This document shows, piece by piece, positions 1 to 8,841 of a DNA stretch of 37,985 nt (position 1 is the stretch's first letter; each line of letters begins with the position of its first letter). The position numbers and the translations under genes were made by a program. This stretch comes from MGIIb-Q1 sp964342465 (lineage in GTDB: Archaea > Thermoplasmatota > Poseidoniia > Poseidoniales > Thalassarchaeaceae). Location: NCBI GenBank assembly GCA_964342465.1, contig CAYFFQ010000019.1:1-37985 (forward strand), given 5' to 3'. The notes under the pieces are model-generated. The model was not told the DNA's origin and did no database searches. It saw only the letters and a program-made list of their open reading frames with translations.

Positions 1-13
1 TGCCGCGCCCACC

Positions 14-700
14 TCAGTTGGAAGGAGTGGGCATATAGGGAATCAGCGCACTCGCAAGACTGCCGAGATTGCGGCTCTGAATCCACACAGTTCCCTGCCC
101 AGAGAAGTGCATAACCAACCCTTCTCCACCGAGGAGCAGCGACTTCATGCCTCCAACTTTGCCGATCTTGTACTCAACACCCTGAGTAAAAGCAACAACA
201 TGCCCTGTGTCCACCGTCATGGTCTGACCCGGTTGCACCGCTACCGCCTTGACCGCACCGTACGAGTTGTAGTAGACCCGCCCCGGCCCAGCAGGTGAGG
301 TCGCATGGATGAAAAACAGGTTCTCCCCACTGAAGAATCCCTTCATTCCCTGAAACTTTGTGTCCACTTCTATGTTCGTGGTACAGGCGAGGAAAGAGCC
401 ACTCTGGATGAACAGAGGTTGATTTGGTTGCACGTCAAACCAAGCGATGTCTCCCGGAAGACCCGGTGCCAAACTGACCCACCCACCACTAGGGCCAGCC
501 GTGAATGTGTTGAGGAAAAACGACTCTCCACCGAGTAGCGCTCGCTTGAATCCCTTGAACAGACCGCCACTCATTCCTGTGGTCATTTCCACTGCCGACT
601 GTGCGACCATCGCCCCCGGTTCCGCCTTTACCGCTTCGCCCGGGCCGAGCGAAATCGTCAACATCGAGTAACTTGGGTTGAACTCCAATTGTTCTTGCAT
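14..700 (-). CDS. AIM24/TIGR00266-family protein
   Basis: The 228-residue protein is a complete single-domain member of the AIM24 family (also annotated TIGR00266 or DUF124), by overall sequence style. It is rich in Gly and beta-strand and has family-typical segments such as ALLGGESFFLNTF (about residues 54-66), PGDIAWFDV and GGEGLVMHFSGQGTVWIQSR near the C-terminus. I see no signal peptide or membrane helix, so it is probably cytoplasmic. The biochemical function of the prokaryotic family is not established; the name comes from a yeast mitochondrial protein. The ATG at 700 begins MQEQLEFNPSY, a normal family N-terminus. No clear TATA box or SD is visible upstream. It stands alone, transcribed away from the tRNA gene. 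Confidence 0.85.
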   Translation of the reverse strand: MQEQLEFNPSYSMLTISLGPGEAVKAEPGAMVAQSAVEMTTGMSGGLFKGFKRALLGGESFFLNTFTAGPSGGWVSLAPGLPGDIAWFDVQPNQPLFIQSGSFLACTTNIEVDTKFQGMKGFFSGENLFFIHATSPAGPGRVYYNSYGAVKAVAVQPGQTMTVDTGHVVAFTQGVEYKIGKVGGMKSLLLGGEGLVMHFSGQGTVWIQSRNLGSLASALIPYMPTPSN

Positions 701-1018
701 GGTTTGCCGGTAGGGATTCGTCTATTGAGACTTTGCGAACGCCGTCCACGACCTCATCTCCTCAATAACGGATGGACATACACTCAAAAATCGTCAGTGA
801 CAAGGTCAAACTTTTGTCTGAACCCTGCCCGAAGAGGGTGAAGGTGGTGGAAGTGGCCGGATGGGGTTGTTTGGCCAACGTCGCCCGAAAGGGGTCCCTC
901 ACTCAGATGGGGGCAAACTGAGAATAGACCACGAATGTGATGACCATACGGTCATCCCCGAATGTGTGTGTGCGAGAGGAGAGGGCATCACCATAAGCAA
1001 GTGACACCGCCTCGATGA
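701..1018. other. intergenic stretch with a short hairpin
   Basis: No gene is visible in this stretch. It contains a perfect 7-bp inverted repeat with a 4-base loop at 939-956 (GATGACC-ATAC-GGTCATC). The hairpin is bracketed by two direct copies of CGAATGTG at about 932-939 and 959-966. It lies downstream of the minus-strand tRNA gene and upstream of the AIM24-like gene. It could therefore be a processing or termination element, or a protein-binding site. No T-tract follows it. Confidence 0.4.
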
Positions 1019-1091
1019 AGCCACTGGGGAGATTCGAACTCCCGACCGCCTGATTACGAATCAGGTGCTCTACCAACTAAGCCACAGTGGC
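1019..1091 (-). tRNA. tRNA-Thr (anticodon CGU)
   Basis: On the minus strand this folds into a complete 73-base cloverleaf. The acceptor stem is GCCACUG/CAGUGGC, the D arm contains GCUUAGUUGGUAGAGC, and the anticodon arm is CCUGA-UUCGUAA-UCAGG. That loop places CGU at positions 34-36, which reads the threonine codon ACG. The T arm is GGGAG-UUCGAAU-CUCCC. The discriminator base is U, as in archaeal threonine tRNAs. CCA is not encoded and must be added after transcription. No intron is present at the usual site after position 37. Confidence 0.95.
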
Positions 1092-1157
1092 GATGAGTCG
1101 GCCGAAAAGCCGATTCAGCATAAGCAAAGCGGTAGGTCAGGCAACTCAATCATCGGC

Positions 1158-1291
1158 AAAGCGGGTGGTCACGGCGCGTGGCGAAAAGCAGAGTGGAAGG
1201 TAGGGTGGCTCGGTCATCAACAAAGCGAGTGGTCACGGAGTGTGGCGAAAAGCAGAGTGGAAGGTAGGGTGGCTCGGTCATCAACAAAGCG
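1158..1291. repeat. 64-bp tandem repeat (two copies plus a fragment)
   Basis: The segment starting AAAGCG recurs at 1158, 1222 and 1286, giving a period of 64. Two nearly full units share GTGGCGAAAAGCAGAGTGG and GTAGGGTGGCTCGG. Looser echoes of 'GTGGTCATCAACA' continue to about 1360. The array fills most of the space between the tRNA gene and the divergently oriented methyltransferase gene. The open frames across it look repeat-derived and are not called. Confidence 0.8.
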
Positions 1292-1424
1292 GTGACTCAT
1301 GCTGTGCGGCCACCAGCAAAGGGAGTTGTCGTGGTGTGTGGTCATCAACAGAGCAGTATGGTAGTGGTCAAATCGTCGCCACAAAATGGTGGGGTTGATG
1401 TGTGGGGTGCGGGACAGAAGGGGC

Positions 1425-2189
1425 ATGACGGGGCTCCGCACCAACCGGCTGTTCCGCACAATGTTCGGGGATGCCTTCCCTTCAACCTCGGAATTGGCCT
1501 TGAACCTGTGTGACAGAGGTGGGGTGGAGAGCACTTCTCAGGTCATTCACCTAGGTTCTGGGATGGGTAGCGTTTCGACCCAGATTGCCCGACAAAATGG
1601 GTGCATGGTGACGGGGGTGGAGCCACAATCTGTGCTTCATCAGACCGCCCACTCGGATTACGCAGGAGATTCGCTCGAGTTTCTCTGCGCTCCTCTTGAC
1701 TCCTCACCACTTCCTGACGCCTGGGGAACCCATATCCTCACTGAAAGTCGGCTGACAATGACAAAAGAGCCGGAGTGCTTGTTGGCCGAGATTCGGCGTC
1801 TGCTATCTGATACAGGGACATTGATGAACTCGGAAATACTCGTCACTGATGTTTCATCTCTTGATGAGAGAGTGAAGCGGTTTCTCGACCTACTGCATGG
1901 ACAGGATGCCGACCTGACTCTGGATGGATGGCGGAGTCTGCTCGAAGACGGTGGTTTCGATGTGTTGGAGGCGAGAGAGGAGCCGCAAATCATGCGCTCC
2001 AACACTACCAAGTTGAATCGGGCGATGATGGGAGTACGCCTGCTCCGTTCTACCGGCAGATTATCGCTCTCCGACTATGGCCTGGCTGAGTTTGAAGAGG
2101 ATTTTGATGAGTGGTCGGTTGCTACTCTGAAGGCGCTTGATGACGGCATCATAAGTTATGCATCCTTCATCTCCAAACGCTCACTCTGA
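1425..2189 (+). CDS. class I SAM-dependent methyltransferase-like protein
   Basis: The 254-residue protein has a Rossmann-type methyltransferase signature. Motif I is VIHLGSGMGSVS (about residues 40-51 from this start), followed by GCMVTGVEP, where the acidic residue that binds the SAM ribose normally sits. A beta-strand and then LLAEIRRLLSDTGTLMNSE correspond to the post-motif II/III region. The substrate cannot be told from sequence. The C-terminal 90 residues (helical, acidic) are outside the core fold. I chose the ATG at 1425, preceded by AAGGGGC, over the upstream in-frame ATG at 1386, because residues before MTGLRTNRLF look unlike a protein N-terminus and continue repeat-derived sequence. 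Motif I has S where many enzymes have G in GxGxG. Confidence 0.7.
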   Translation: MTGLRTNRLFRTMFGDAFPSTSELALNLCDRGGVESTSQVIHLGSGMGSVSTQIARQNGCMVTGVEPQSVLHQTAHSDYAGDSLEFLCAPLDSSPLPDAWGTHILTESRLTMTKEPECLLAEIRRLLSDTGTLMNSEILVTDVSSLDERVKRFLDLLHGQDADLTLDGWRSLLEDGGFDVLEAREEPQIMRSNTTKLNRAMMGVRLLRSTGRLSLSDYGLAEFEEDFDEWSVATLKALDDGIISYASFISKRSL

Positions 2190-2230
2190 GTTCAATAACA
2201 TAGATTGTTCCTGTTGGCTGGCGGCCTATG

Positions 2231-2318
2231 AAACGCCATTATTCCTGAGAGAAGGCAACACGGCCCTAAGACCGCGAAGCCTGTGTGCTTGTGTGGAAAA
2301 AACGCCATTTTTCTTGAG
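2231..2318. repeat. 20-bp direct repeat, 69 bp apart
   Basis: AAACGCCATTATTCCTGAG (from 2231) recurs with two changes as AAACGCCATTTTTCTTGAG (2300-2318). The spacing is 69 bp, close to the period of the larger intergenic arrays elsewhere in the window. The pair precedes the promoter region of the giant surface protein. Confidence 0.5.
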
Positions 2319-2332
2319 TTCGGGCGGCGTGA

Positions 2333-2340
2333 CAATAAAG
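2333..2340 (+). promoter_or_regulatory. possible TATA box of the giant surface-protein gene
   Basis: CAATAAAG is centred about 29 bases upstream of the ATG at 2366. That spacing would give a leaderless or nearly leaderless transcript, a common archaeal arrangement. No SD-like GGAGG is present immediately before this ATG, which fits. Confidence 0.4.
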
Positions 2341-2365
2341 AAGGATGGCTTTCGTGAGCCGTTGA

Positions 2366-5300
2366 ATGGTTCGTATTACAGCCGTGCTCATCTCCACCGT
2401 GATGATGTCATCACTTCTATTCGGATTGTCACTTGAGATGACCCCCTCCCCTGCTTCTGAGCATCTCGCAACTCCCGCCTCCACTACACGCACGACTGCC
2501 GATGTCTGGGCGACCGCTGGCGGTGGCAGTGGTGCCGACATGGTTTGGGACATGGTGCTGGACGACTCGGGAAACTCATTCGTGACCGGCTCGTTCACCG
2601 GCAGCGCCACATTCGGAAGCACGACCCTCAACTCAGTAGGTGGTCTCGACGGGTTCGTAGCCAAGATGGATTCATCTGGGAATTGGATTTGGGCCTCTCA
2701 GATACAGGGGTCATACGACGATTGGGGGCTCGGCATTGACCTCGACAACCAAGGAAATGTCTACGTGACAGGGCCATTCATCGATGCTCAGGGGGTGAAC
2801 AGCCCGTCAGTCTCTCTCGGCTCGACCACACTCTCCGCACACACGCAATCCACCTACGATGTCTTCGTCAGCAAACTTGACGGTAGTGGCAGTTTTCTAT
2901 GGGCTGCATCCTCAAAGAAAATCACACTTCTCGACCAGACCACATGGAGTTATGAAGAACAGATGGGACAGGTCATGCCTACCGATATCAAGGTCTTCAA
3001 CAACTCGATTTCCCTAAGCGGTTCCTACAATGGAAAACTCTGGGCATACACCGATTCACAGGGCGACTGGTACTACGAATCCACTTCTGGAACATCCGAT
3101 GTATGGCTTGGATTCATGGATTTGACTGGTACATGGACTTCCACAGCAGCGTGGGGTGGCACATCCCAACAGGACACTGCACAGGCGATTGCACCAGCGC
3201 CAAGTGGCAATTACTGGTATGTTGCAGGTACCTTCCAAGGCTCAGTAGATTTCCCCAACGGCAACACCCTCTCCTCCAGTGGTGGTTCGCAGGATGTGTG
3301 GGTCATGCAGGTCACCGATGGTGGTAGTGTCAACTGGGTCACCTCAGCGGGTGGAACCGATACGGACATGGTTCGCGACATCGTTGCAGACTCACAAGAT
3401 TCAGTCTATGCAATTGGCGAGTTCGATGGCGTGCTGGCCAGTTATGGGAATGACCGGCTAACTGCCAACTCGGGTGGTAAGGATGTGTGGGCCGGAAAAC
3501 TCTCCTCAGGCGGTTCTTGGGTTTGGGCAAAGAAAGGAGGTGGGGCTTCTGAGGACATGGGTTTCTCACTTTCACTCTCTGCCGACGAGAGCACCGTCTT
3601 CACCGCTGGTCAGATTGCAGGTCAGACGACCTTTGAGAACACCGCTACCACGAGGATGGCCAACACCAGTGGGGCATCGGATGCATTCGTAGCCGTTTCA
3701 TCTGCTATGAACGGCGATTGGGAGGATGTGTTTGTTGCTGGTGGGCCGAGTGGTGGCGACCGCGCTTGGGCGATTTCGACGGATAGCCAGAATGTCACCT
3801 ACACCGCTGGGCGTTTCAAAGGGACGCAGAGCGGGCCAGCCGAGTTCGGTAGTGATGACATAGTCTCGGCTGGCGATTATGACGCATTTGTTTGGAAGGG
3901 ACTCATTGAGGATGACGATGATGACAGAATCGCCAATGAGGATGATGACTGCCCAGATGTTTGGGGGAATGCCACCGTTTCACCATACATCGGATGCCCT
4001 GATGCAGATGGTGACGGGTATGCTGATGTCGACGATTCGCATCCGGCTGAGCCGACCCAATGGCGCGATACGGATGGAGACGACTTCGGCGACAATCCAG
4101 ATGGCTTCCAAGCCGACAACTGCACGACTGTATTCGGGAATTCTACGATAGACAGAATCGGATGTGTGGATAGTGACGGTGATGGCTGGTCGGATGCGCG
4201 AGATGCCTTTCCCACTGAGCCGACGCAGTGGAATGACAGCGATGGTGATAATTTCGGAGACAATTGGGATGATGACGACCTGACCGCCAATTTCGGCACT
4301 CTCGGACTCGGTCAGTTCGTGCCGGCAGCGGTGAACATGGATTGGTGTCCGACCATGCCTGGTTTGGACACCTTCGACAATCCCGGATGCCCAGACAGCG
4401 ATTATGATGGTTGGTCGGATGTGACCGACGATTTCATCAATAATCCCACTCAACACAAAGATACGGATGGCGACGGCTGGGGTGATAATCACAGCGCTGG
4501 CTCCACCCAGTCGGACTACCTCCCCTATGATGAGACCCAGCACCTCGACAGGGACGGGGATGGCTGGGGTGATGACCCCGATGGAAACAACCCCGATGCA
4601 TTCCCAGAAGATGAGACCCAACAGACCGACATCGATGATGATGGTTGGGGTGACAACATCAGCGGTAACGAACCCGATGGCTGTGTCGACACTTGGGGCG
4701 ACTCATGGAGGGACCGGCTCGGCTGCCCCGATGTGGATGGTGACGGCTCATCCGATGAAGGCGATGCTTTTCCTGCAGATTGGTCACAATGGCAGGATAG
4801 TGATGCTGATGGGTTGGGTGACAATTGGGCAAACCCACACTGGAACGACTCTCGCATGCCCCACTGGCCTGGTGAGTTCATACCGGGCGCGACGAACTCC
4901 GACAGACGACCGTTGGATTGGGATGATGATGGGTGGGAGGATGAAAATGCTTCAGGTGCTGAACCGTGGGATGATTGCCCCGAGCAAGTAGGCGATTCAT
5001 GGCAAGACAGGTTCGGTTGTCCCGATAGAGATGGTGATGGCTGGTCGGACGAATATGATGTCTTTGAGGATGACCCAACTCAATGGAGGGATAGTGACCG
5101 TGATGGATTCGGTGACGAAGCGGGCGGTCAGAACGGTGATGATTGTCCGTCAGTCAGAGGTGATTCCGAACATGACCGCGTAGGTTGTCCTGATACCGAT
5201 GGTGACGGTTGGTCTGACCCGATGGATAACCTCGCCCCTAATCCGTGGAACGATTCCGATGGGGCCGACCTCTTTCCAGCCGACCCAGCACGATGGAACG

Positions 5301-6154
5301 AAACGCACCTCATCAAGGAGAGCGCCTCGGGTGGAGGAACGGGTGGGCTTGCCGCAGGATTGGGACTCGGTGCCTTGATAGCCCTACTCTTCGCCATGGT
5401 CCTTGCGATAATCGTCCTCAAGTTGAGGGGTGGCGATTATGAAGATGAATACGATGATGATGAGGATGAAGATGAGGAATCTCAATCAGGAGTTTCGCGG
5501 GCGGCGCAAATAGCAAAATCGTGGCAACAACATGGAACAGCGCCACCACCCGCACCGGAGGGTGCGGCGTTGGTGACCACCACCTCCACAATAGCACCAC
5601 TCCAACAGCCAAACATATCACTGCCACCACCGCAGCCACCCATCTCCCCCGCGCATCCCGCTGCCGCCGACACACTTGCTACACTGGGCGGCCTGTCCGG
5701 TGGACAGTCAGGTGCAGACTCGTCACCTGCCACAAATAACAGCCCAGCAGGGATTTCAGAGATACTCTCGCCCCCAAGCGACCCGCTACAATCCGCCTCA
5801 GACTCACTGATGGGGGCGATGGACACCTCACTGGCGATGTCTCTGCTCGGTGGAACTGAAGGTGGGGCGGTAGGCCAAAGCGAATCAAGCGCCGGAACCG
5901 AGGCAGAAATTGAAAGCGAATCACCCCCCGATTCTCAGATCGTCGGCCCAGAGGATATTGAGGCAGAGGACGATGGAACCGACAATTCCCACACCACCGT
6001 TACGGAACCACGAGGGGATGGCGCAACAGAATCACCAACGCGAGATTCCGTGGATGACAACAATCAGAAGAACGAGGAGAATCAGAATGCCGGTCAGGTG
6101 TCGAAACAAACGCCTACAGATATTTGGGATGATGATGACGACCCGTGGGAATAA
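2366..6154 (+). CDS. giant surface protein: propeller, TSP3 calcium repeats, TM anchor
   Basis: This 1262-residue protein begins with a signal peptide (hydrophobic segment at about residues 5-25). Residues about 45-510 hold repeated propeller blades of the SBBP type, each with a pattern like 'D..GN.YVTG.F.G...FG...L...GG.D.FVAK.D..G.W.WA'. Residues about 515-980 are thrombospondin type 3-like repeats rich in D-x-D-G-D-G-W-x-D, expected to bind many calcium ions and form a rigid stalk. One membrane helix follows (about 991-1018, Gly/Leu/Ile rich), then an acidic patch. A roughly 240-residue Pro/Ser/Glu-rich cytoplasmic tail ends in WDDDDDPWE. The start is an ATG with a suitably spaced TATA-like element. 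It probably serves adhesion or surface structure; no catalytic motif was seen. The large cytoplasmic tail is unusual for a structural stalk protein. Confidence 0.85.
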   Translation: MVRITAVLISTVMMSSLLFGLSLEMTPSPASEHLATPASTTRTTADVWATAGGGSGADMVWDMVLDDSGNSFVTGSFTGSATFGSTTLNSVGGLDGFVAKMDSSGNWIWASQIQGSYDDWGLGIDLDNQGNVYVTGPFIDAQGVNSPSVSLGSTTLSAHTQSTYDVFVSKLDGSGSFLWAASSKKITLLDQTTWSYEEQMGQVMPTDIKVFNNSISLSGSYNGKLWAYTDSQGDWYYESTSGTSDVWLGFMDLTGTWTSTAAWGGTSQQDTAQAIAPAPSGNYWYVAGTFQGSVDFPNGNTLSSSGGSQDVWVMQVTDGGSVNWVTSAGGTDTDMVRDIVADSQDSVYAIGEFDGVLASYGNDRLTANSGGKDVWAGKLSSGGSWVWAKKGGGASEDMGFSLSLSADESTVFTAGQIAGQTTFENTATTRMANTSGASDAFVAVSSAMNGDWEDVFVAGGPSGGDRAWAISTDSQNVTYTAGRFKGTQSGPAEFGSDDIVSAGDYDAFVWKGLIEDDDDDRIANEDDDCPDVWGNATVSPYIGCPDADGDGYADVDDSHPAEPTQWRDTDGDDFGDNPDGFQADNCTTVFGNSTIDRIGCVDSDGDGWSDARDAFPTEPTQWNDSDGDNFGDNWDDDDLTANFGTLGLGQFVPAAVNMDWCPTMPGLDTFDNPGCPDSDYDGWSDVTDDFINNPTQHKDTDGDGWGDNHSAGSTQSDYLPYDETQHLDRDGDGWGDDPDGNNPDAFPEDETQQTDIDDDGWGDNISGNEPDGCVDTWGDSWRDRLGCPDVDGDGSSDEGDAFPADWSQWQDSDADGLGDNWANPHWNDSRMPHWPGEFIPGATNSDRRPLDWDDDGWEDENASGAEPWDDCPEQVGDSWQDRFGCPDRDGDGWSDEYDVFEDDPTQWRDSDRDGFGDEAGGQNGDDCPSVRGDSEHDRVGCPDTDGDGWSDPMDNLAPNPWNDSDGADLFPADPARWNETHLIKESASGGGTGGLAAGLGLGALIALLFAMVLAIIVLKLRGGDYEDEYDDDEDEDEESQSGVSRAAQIAKSWQQHGTAPPPAPEGAALVTTTSTIAPLQQPNISLPPPQPPISPAHPAAADTLATLGGLSGGQSGADSSPATNNSPAGISEILSPPSDPLQSASDSLMGAMDTSLAMSLLGGTEGGAVGQSESSAGTEAEIESESPPDSQIVGPEDIEAEDDGTDNSHTTVTEPRGDGATESPTRDSVDDNNQKNEENQNAGQVSKQTPTDIWDDDDDPWE

Positions 6155-6348
6155 TTCCTGGCGAAGTAGAGCAATCCGAACTCATCGACGAGAGTAGTAG
6201 TCAGAATTATGTTCGGCTCAGAGTGTGATGCCCCCACCTCCTAACAGGTACGGCCGATGAATCTCAGAAAGAGGGAGAGTCAAGCACAGTAGAACTTGGA
6301 AAGGCCAATGCAAGGAGAAACGACACTGGCACAAAATGACGCATCTCT

Positions 6349-7830
6349 TCATGCAGAATCGAACTTGGCGAGGTCGATTCGAGAGCCGATTTTCTCATGG
6401 ACGAGGGTGCGTATTTCGGCCAACCCCTCTTCCCTCGTCGCTTCCGCCCGCATTACCAGAATCGGCTCTGTGTTCGATGGTCTGCAGAGGAACCAACCAT
6501 ACCATTTCTGTTCACCTTCGCCACCGGAAAGGCGGATTCTCACACCGTCAACCGTTGACATCTCAAACGCAGAAAAAGCCTCTTGCACGAATCGCATGGT
6601 CTCCTCACGGCCACTTGTCAGGGGAACTTTTGCCTCCCCTGTACTCGGGTAGGTGGGAATATCCGCCAATCTTTCGGAGAAACTCTTCTCCCCGTCATTT
6701 GGGCTTGGGTCGCGCCCGACCAATTCGAGCAACCTTGCCGTGCAGTAGAGCGTATCGTCAAACCCAGGCCACTTGTCGTTGAAGAAGAAGTGGCCACTCA
6801 TCTCGCCAGCGAGCGGGGTCTCAGGTGAGTTTTTCAGAGCGAGTTTTTGGAACGAGTGGCCAGTCCTCATCATGTGTGGTATTCCCCCATGTGCGATAAT
6901 TGTCTCTTCCAAGGCGAATGAACATTTTACATCGTAGAAGATTGTTCGCGCCGCCTCTGAAGCATCCTCTCCTACGCCGGAGAGGATGTCGGCGGCGAAA
7001 AGAGCGAGGATTCTGTCAGGGTGGATGAACTCACCGTTCTCGTCGACCATCCCCATTCGGTCACCATCGCCATCGACGCCGATTCCGAACTCCGCACCAA
7101 CCTCTCGTACCGTCTGTCCGAGTAATTCCATGTTTGCGGGTCTGGTAGGGTCGGGGGGGTGAACAGGGAAAGTGTTGTCCCAGTCACACAGAATGCAGGT
7201 TGAGTCGGCGCCGAGCAATTCGAGGAATTCACGGATGAATGGGCCAGGAACCGCGTTTCCTGAATCCACTACCACCTTGACCTCTCGCTTGGGGAGGCCG
7301 GTGGATGAGAGCATGTCTGCGTAGTAGCGAGATTTGAAATCGTCGATGATGAGGTGTTCGCCACACCCCTCTCGGAACTCGCCGGCGAGGAAGACAGCGA
7401 GTAGTTCTTGCAACTCTTCGCCGGCCATCGCTGATGAGCCGCGACACATCTTGAAACCGTTGTATTCTGGTGGATTGTGGCTGGCGGTGATGACGACGCC
7501 ACCGTTGACAGGTAGAGTGACGGTGGCGTGATAGAGGGCTCCAGTCGGCATGATCCCGAGGTCGTGGACTGTGACTCCAGAATCAAGCAGTCCGCCAATG
7601 AACTCAGCGTGTAGGGATGGGCCTGATTGGCGGATGTCACGGGCCAGCGCCAAGGCTGAACAGTCGAGAAAAGTGGCGAGGGAGCGGCCGAGTCGATAGG
7701 CGAATTCTGGGGTCAAGGGATTGCCGGCGATTCCGCGGATGTCGTAGGCCTTGAAGGCGGCAGCGGCCGCTTGTTCATCAAGGCCCGACGGCCACTCTAG
7801 TTTCTCCATCGTTTTCTGCGACTCGACCAT
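6349..7830 (-). CDS. manB: phosphomannomutase / phosphoglucomutase
   Basis: The 493-residue protein belongs to the alpha-D-phosphohexomutase superfamily, which interconverts hexose 6- and 1-phosphates through a bisphosphate intermediate. The key sites are present: FKAYDIRG near the N-terminus, the phosphoserine loop VVITASHNP (Ser about 117), the magnesium loop GVDGDGDR (Asp 253, 255, 257), the sugar-binding GEMSGH segment and the phosphate-binding CRPSNTEP near the C-terminus. Length and domain order are normal. It would supply mannose-1-phosphate or glucose-1-phosphate for glycans or lipids. Specificity between mannose and glucose cannot be read reliably, so the symbol is tentative. The start could be 7830 or the ATG at 7809. 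It is monocistronic, convergent with the giant surface-protein gene. Confidence 0.93.
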   Translation of the reverse strand: MVESQKTMEKLEWPSGLDEQAAAAAFKAYDIRGIAGNPLTPEFAYRLGRSLATFLDCSALALARDIRQSGPSLHAEFIGGLLDSGVTVHDLGIMPTGALYHATVTLPVNGGVVITASHNPPEYNGFKMCRGSSAMAGEELQELLAVFLAGEFREGCGEHLIIDDFKSRYYADMLSSTGLPKREVKVVVDSGNAVPGPFIREFLELLGADSTCILCDWDNTFPVHPPDPTRPANMELLGQTVREVGAEFGIGVDGDGDRMGMVDENGEFIHPDRILALFAADILSGVGEDASEAARTIFYDVKCSFALEETIIAHGGIPHMMRTGHSFQKLALKNSPETPLAGEMSGHFFFNDKWPGFDDTLYCTARLLELVGRDPSPNDGEKSFSERLADIPTYPSTGEAKVPLTSGREETMRFVQEAFSAFEMSTVDGVRIRLSGGEGEQKWYGWFLCRPSNTEPILVMRAEATREEGLAEIRTLVHEKIGSRIDLAKFDSA

Positions 7831-7879
7831 TTGCTAAAAGGACCATCTACTATGATTTCATCAACACGGTTTATCAAAG

Positions 7880-7889
7880 AATATAAATA
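7880..7889 (-). promoter_or_regulatory. possible TATA box for the phosphohexomutase gene
   Basis: The AT-only palindrome-like string AATATAAATA lies about 55 bases upstream of the start at 7830, which would give a 5' leader of roughly 25-30 bases. The string reads as a TATA-like element on either strand. Its direction is therefore uncertain, and it could also belong to the divergent small gene at 7982. Confidence 0.3.
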
Positions 7890-7981
7890 TGGGCCTGTCA
7901 CATTTTTTTTCTTGATGATAAGATGGCTCATGCCCTTCTTTTTCCATTCTGATATTTCTTTCTCTCTGGTCACAGTTGTTC

Positions 7982-8290
7982 ATGGAAGATGAATTCGTAT
8001 TTGATGTATCTAATAGTCGAAAATACTCAGTCGGTCAAAGAGTTGATTCAACTCCTTGTGACATTCAAGGCAGACTTCAAGTGACTTGGGACGAGAACAG
8101 ATTGAAGAAGGATTCAGAACTAACGGGAGAAGTATCCATTTGTGGATTCAATCTAGAGGTTCTGATGGTCCCAAATAATTATTCTCTAAAGTATGTACTG
8201 TTTGTATCTGGCCAACCACAACTCATAGAACATTCGATTTCCGAGCAGTTTTATGGTGACTCCGTTATATCCAGCAGGGGATGGTGTTGA
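7982..8290 (+). CDS. small orphan protein of unknown function
   Basis: I do not recognise this 102-residue protein. From the ATG at 7982 it begins MEDEFVFDVSNSR. It has no signal peptide or membrane helix, a mixed charged composition and likely beta-strand content (GRLQVTWDENRL, LKYVLFVSGQPQLIEHSI). The base composition is more A+T-rich than the neighbouring housekeeping genes. Its stop lies just before the hydrophobic start of the broken surface-protein gene that follows. A TTG at 7976 is an alternative start. It may be a genuine small gene or part of a decaying region; the absence of close sequence to judge by keeps confidence low. Confidence 0.4.
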   Translation: MEDEFVFDVSNSRKYSVGQRVDSTPCDIQGRLQVTWDENRLKKDSELTGEVSICGFNLEVLMVPNNYSLKYVLFVSGQPQLIEHSISEQFYGDSVISSRGWC

Positions 8291-8301
8291 GGTTTGGTAA
8301 G

Positions 8302-8668
8302 ATGTGTTTGAAACTCTCCCAATTCATATCAGTCATTCTGACTTTATTCATTTTGTTTCCGCTTTCATTTAATCTTGATGCACTAGGTGATATCCGTGAC
8401 CGGACATCGGAGAAATCTGACTCCATCAAACCTACAGAATGGGTTACTATGCATGATATCGGTCAAAGTACAAACTATATCACTAATCTCGTCTCAATCA
8501 GAAATGGCAGTTATATTCTCGGTGGAAATTGTCATCCAAGATATTGGGTCAGAACCACCAACAGATTCTCCTGATGTCAGAGGAATCATCAACTTCGATT
8601 TACTTTTGATTTGTATATTGTCATTCTTACTTCTTACAGGTGTTGGAACTATTTTTAGGAGGAGATGA
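8302..8668 (+). pseudogene. broken surface-protein gene (signal peptide and C-terminal anchor remain)
   Basis: From the ATG at 8302 the first frame encodes a good signal peptide (MCLKLSQFISVILTLFILF...). It then shows the opening of a propeller-like blade (WVTMHDIGQSTNYI ... NGSYILGG) and ends at a stop at 8572-8574. The second frame, shifted by one, reads from about 8515 through an acidic Pro-containing linker (SEPPTDSPDV) into a membrane helix (FDLLLICILSFLLLTGVG) and ends IFRRR at 8668. Together they look like the two ends of a type I surface protein whose middle has been deleted, with the frame lost near 8515-8530. The first blade resembles those of the giant protein at 2366 and the lipoprotein at 17710. 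A sequencing error alone would not explain the very short length. Confidence 0.6.
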
Positions 8669-8841
8669 ACACCCAAAGTAGGATGGATTGCCGTCATCGT
8701 TTTTCATCACATTTCGGAGTTTCTTTTGTGAGAAACTATCGCCGCAAATGGAAACCTTGAGTTGTTCGCAGACGGAATAAAAGAGGATTAAATCGTCTGC
8801 GAAAATGTTCACATGAAGAGGAGAATAGAGTGAATTTTCTG

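Noticed and set aside
3980..4621. 213-residue minus-strand protein
   Set aside because: It is a shadow of the Asp/Gly-rich repeats of the giant surface protein; GAT/GAC-rich coding DNA keeps the opposite strand open.
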